NCBI GenBank assembly: GCA_016937575.1 | Contig: JAFHKN010000002.1 | Location: 496,001 to 560,000, forward strand | Length of the DNA: 64,000 bases | Direction of reading: 5' to 3' | Source of the DNA: Roseomonas aeriglobus | GTDB lineage: Bacteria > Pseudomonadota > Alphaproteobacteria > Sphingomonadales > Sphingomonadaceae | Part shown: one piece after another, positions 61,916 through 64,000 of the stretch | Numbering within the stretch: position 1 is the stretch's first letter | Layout: each line of letters begins with the position of its first letter | The notes under the pieces: model-generated | What the model saw: only the letters and a program-made list of their open reading frames with translations | Database searches by the model: none | Told to the model about the DNA's origin: nothing | Position numbers and translations under genes: made by a program

Positions 61916-61946
61916 CCAGTGACATCGCGCGATACTTGCTATCGGT

Positions 61947-62177
61947 ATGGCCGGCGCGTTCCGACGCTCGAAGCTGGCCGCGATGACTAGCGATCGGGTC
62001 AGAAAGGACAGTCCCGGGCACAGTCTGCGGGCGGGATTCCTGATCCAGGCAGGCTGGCAGAACGCCAACCTGTTCGAGATGCGCGAGCATAGCCGCCACG
62101 CTTCGCTCGAAAAAGTCAGCGAGTGTGCGTGCGACCACGAGCAGTTTCACAAGTATGCGGCCCAAGGCTTTCTGTGA
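61947..62177 (+). pseudogene. Remnant of a tyrosine recombinase (C-terminal fragment)
   Basis: Seventy-six codons: residues from about 22 read DSPGHSLRAGFLIQAGWQNANLFEMREHSRHASLEKVSECACDHEQFHKYAAQGFL. HSLR is the box II HxxR and SRHAS the H/W-box of phage-type integrases, but the nucleophile Tyr (normally GYVR-like) is replaced by ECAC and the N-terminal two-thirds is missing. It marks an older integration event inside the element. Confidence 0.75.
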
Positions 62178-62416
62178 GCGGCGACGTGAGGGCGGCCGGC
62201 GCGCATGGCGCGTGGCGGCCGATCGCCGAGCTGCCGGTCGAGCTGAAGGACGGCCGTTACGTGCTGCTATGGGTGCGCGCCCGCCCGCTGGTCGCCTTCT
62301 GGGCAAACTACGAGAACGGCGGCGATTGGTCGACCGACGACGGGCTCCGCCCGATGCCTTCCATGTTCGCCGAGCTCGTGCATCCGCGCGGGTCTGGGCC
62401 GATCCACGACGCCTAG
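62174..62416 (+). CDS. Small hypothetical protein (DUF551-like)
   Basis: An 80-aa protein from a GTG that overlaps the preceding stop by 4 bp (GTGA). The core AWRPIAELPVELKDGRYVLLWVRARPLVAFWANYENGGDWSTDDG resembles small phage/plasmid DUF551 proteins (W-x-P-I...P...VLLW). Function unknown. Confidence 0.6.
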   Translation: MSGDVRAAGAHGAWRPIAELPVELKDGRYVLLWVRARPLVAFWANYENGGDWSTDDGLRPMPSMFAELVHPRGSGPIHDA

Positions 62417-62558
62417 CAGGACGAATGATGCCGCCTTCTCCTCCCTTGTCGGCGAAGACCTTGACCGGCATCGATCATGATCGAGCCGATCGGAAAACGG
62501 ACCCGACCCGGGTTCGTACGCCACGGGCGGCCGCGCACAGCGACTCGTCGGTCTCGCT

Positions 62559-63458
62559 ATGACGCTCGACGGATTTCTCACGGTCCTCGCGCTCGCGGCG
62601 GCGATCTATGCCGTTCTGTCCCCCGTTCAGCGGCAGCGCGTGTCACTGACCTGGCGACCTCAGCTGTTGCTAGCCCTGCCCGTGCTGGTGCTGATCCTCG
62701 GGTTCGAGCTCTACGACTGGTCGCCCCCGGCGTGCCCGGTCGTGCTTGGCGATATCTGCTCCGTCTTAATCCTCGGCGGCGCGGAAACGGAAGTGGCGCG
62801 CAAGTTCGCCTTCCTGCTCGCCTTTGCGTGGCTGTTCGGGGCGGTGACCATTCAAGCTGTCGTCAAACCCACCCTGTCGAGCGTGCCGGCGTTCACGGAG
62901 GTCGCGACCGCGCTGATTGACGAGGAACAATATGGCGACGCGTTGAAGCTGGTGGAGCCGCAGATCGGCCTCCTGGCGCGCGCCAGCCGACGGAAGTGTT
63001 TCCGGCAAAGGATGCGCGATTGGCTCGAGGAGTTCGGGCCGACGCCGGAGCACTCGTTCCGGCGCTATCTGCGCCGGTCGGGCCCACGCCGCCACAGCGG
63101 CGAGAACTGGCCCGATTGGGCGGCAGTGCCGGTGCGGTGGCTGGCGCGCTTCGTTCCGGCCGGGCGCCGGGGCGAACGTGCCGCCGGTGACCTTTTTCAG
63201 CTGTTGATGAGCTCGCCTCAGCTGTTCGACTATATTGTGTCTCGCAGACCATACTTCGCACTCGGCTTGGTCCGCGAGCAGGTCTATGGCGGCGCTGACT
63301 TTCTCGAGCGTTTTCCTTGGCGAGCTGATGCGTCGGCCGGGCAGTGCTCTCTATCAAGAGGTCGCCACCAACGACCATTCCGACGGGTTGGTCGGCTACC
63401 ATCTTCCTGCCCGCAATCGTATCCTCCACTTCCTGTTCGCCGATGCCAAGGTCGCTGA
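62559..63458 (+). pseudogene. Membrane protein of unknown function, N-terminal part (frame lost near 63,290)
   Basis: The first 240 or so codons look genuine: three hydrophobic segments (about 4-20, 36-50, 83-101), then IDEEQYGDALKLVEPQIGLLARASRRKCFRQRMRDWLEEFGPTPEHSF, and a helical part up to VSRRPYFALGLVREQVYGG. After that the frame turns Arg/Pro/Ser-rich and stops at 63458, whereas the +1 frame becomes clean protein. A single-base indel, a sequencing error or programmed shift would explain this. Confidence 0.6.
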
Positions 63459-64000
63459 GGAGCTGTCGGCGTGGCAGGGCGTGGGCGACTATCTGAAGCG
63501 CCTGCTCAGCGGAGACGAGCGGCCCGATTATTGGGTTTGGCTCAATGGCCGGCCCGATTGGTTCGAGCGGGATCAGATGCGCGACCCGACCTACGTCGGC
63601 ATGTTCTTCTTCGACATCATGGTCAGTTCGGCCGCCAAGCAAGGTGTCGGCTACCACATGTGGCTCTACTACTTCACCTCCTTCGGCGAGATGCTCGAGC
63701 GCGGCTACGATTCGAGCGCTGCCGGCATAGACCGGACTGCCGAGTTTCCGAGCCGCGCCGCCCGCCTGCTCTACGAGCTGGTGAGCCACCTGACTGCTTG
63801 GGTCGGCATGCTGCGGCACCTTCCCGAAGGTGCAGTGCACCGCGGAGTCCCCGACCGACCAGATTACCCGGCCACCATACCCTTCGCTGCGGCCCAGGCG
63901 CTGGGACGCGTGCTCGCGGTAGCGGTCATGTCGCAGAAGGTGGACGACGGGGTGATTCAAACGCTCCACGATGTCGCGATCCGGACGATCAAGGAATTGC
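63286..64000 (+). CDS. Continuation of the frameshifted membrane protein (partial, runs off the window)
   Basis: In the frame one base ahead of 62559 the sequence reads FSSVFLGELMRRPGSALYQEVATNDHSDGLVGYHLPARNRILHFLFADAKVAEELSAWQGVGDYLKRLLSGDERPDYWVWLNGRPDWFERDQ and continues without a stop to the window edge. It has good protein character (VGYHMWLYYFTSFGEMLERGYDS) and no start signal of its own except an ATG at 63286, so it is best read as the second part of the gene at 62559. No family recognised. Confidence 0.6.
   Translation, partial: MAALTFSSVFLGELMRRPGSALYQEVATNDHSDGLVGYHLPARNRILHFLFADAKVAEELSAWQGVGDYLKRLLSGDERPDYWVWLNGRPDWFERDQMRDPTYVGMFFFDIMVSSAAKQGVGYHMWLYYFTSFGEMLERGYDSSAAGIDRTAEFPSRAARLLYELVSHLTAWVGMLRHLPEGAVHRGVPDRPDYPATIPFAAAQALGRVLAVAVMSQKVDDGVIQTLHDVAIRTIKEL

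Noticed and set aside
1-64000. CRISPR array or IS element with transposase
   Set aside because: No regularly spaced short direct repeats and no transposase gene were seen; the repeats present are dispersed palindromes.

Overview
The window looks like the chromosome of a Sphingomonas-like alphaproteobacterium (order Sphingomonadales). This is inferred from high GC content, from core gene neighbourhoods such as dut / coaBC / ubiB-ubiE-mutM-rpsT-dnaA and rpmH-rnpA-yidD-yidC-engB, and from the style of the proteins (S21 with a basic tail, many secreted peptidases, FKBP-type isomerases). No species can be fixed from sequence reading alone.

About 1-46.5 kb is ordinary chromosome. From left to right it holds a secreted M28 peptidase, an MpaB/DUF2236 protein, a LacI-controlled hydratase and hexuronate-type transporter unit, a nucleotide-sugar epimerase, rpsU, two tandem FKBP isomerases, a PDZ-M48 protease, a metallophosphatase, surface-sugar genes (wecC, wecB, galU), a sulfur-carrier/ThiF-type pair, dut, coaBC, ubiquinone genes (ubiB, ubiE), mutM, rpsT, dnaA, trpS, murJ, secB, a Tim44-like protein, mltA, an Smr protein, a GGDEF-EAL protein, dapE, a GST, an S9 peptidase, an AI-2E/PerM-type permease, the engB-yidC-yidD-rnpA-rpmH block, comM and a cyclophilin. 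Two families of roughly 90-bp intergenic palindromic repeats are scattered through it.

At 46,589-46,673 there is a tRNA-Leu(CAA). Immediately beyond it the sequence changes to an accessory element that runs to the right edge. It opens with a large serine recombinase whose 3' end reads antisense through the tRNA gene, so the tRNA is very probably the integration site. The element carries a ParB-like protein, a run of unrecognised overlapping genes (289, 97, 805 and 168 aa), a divergent 278-aa gene, and a compact four-gene operon: unknown 220-aa protein, degenerate Lon-like AAA protein, stand-alone ubiquitin-like beta-grasp protein, and E1-like ThiF adenylyltransferase. That operon has a near-consensus promoter that would give an almost leaderless mRNA. 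Further right are a 206-aa unknown, an AAA_13 (RloC/PrrC-type) zinc-hook ATPase, a decayed tyrosine-recombinase C-terminus, a small hypothetical gene, and a membrane protein broken by a frameshift and cut by the window edge.

The most interesting material is in 46.5-64 kb: the Ubl-E1-Lon-like operon, with no E2 or JAB partner recognised nearby; a 17-bp motif repeated in front of three leftward transcription units; and the recombinase/tRNA overlap. On the chromosome, the rpmH/rnpA junction and the second FKBP gene both appear to use CTG starts inside a 4-bp CTGA overlap.
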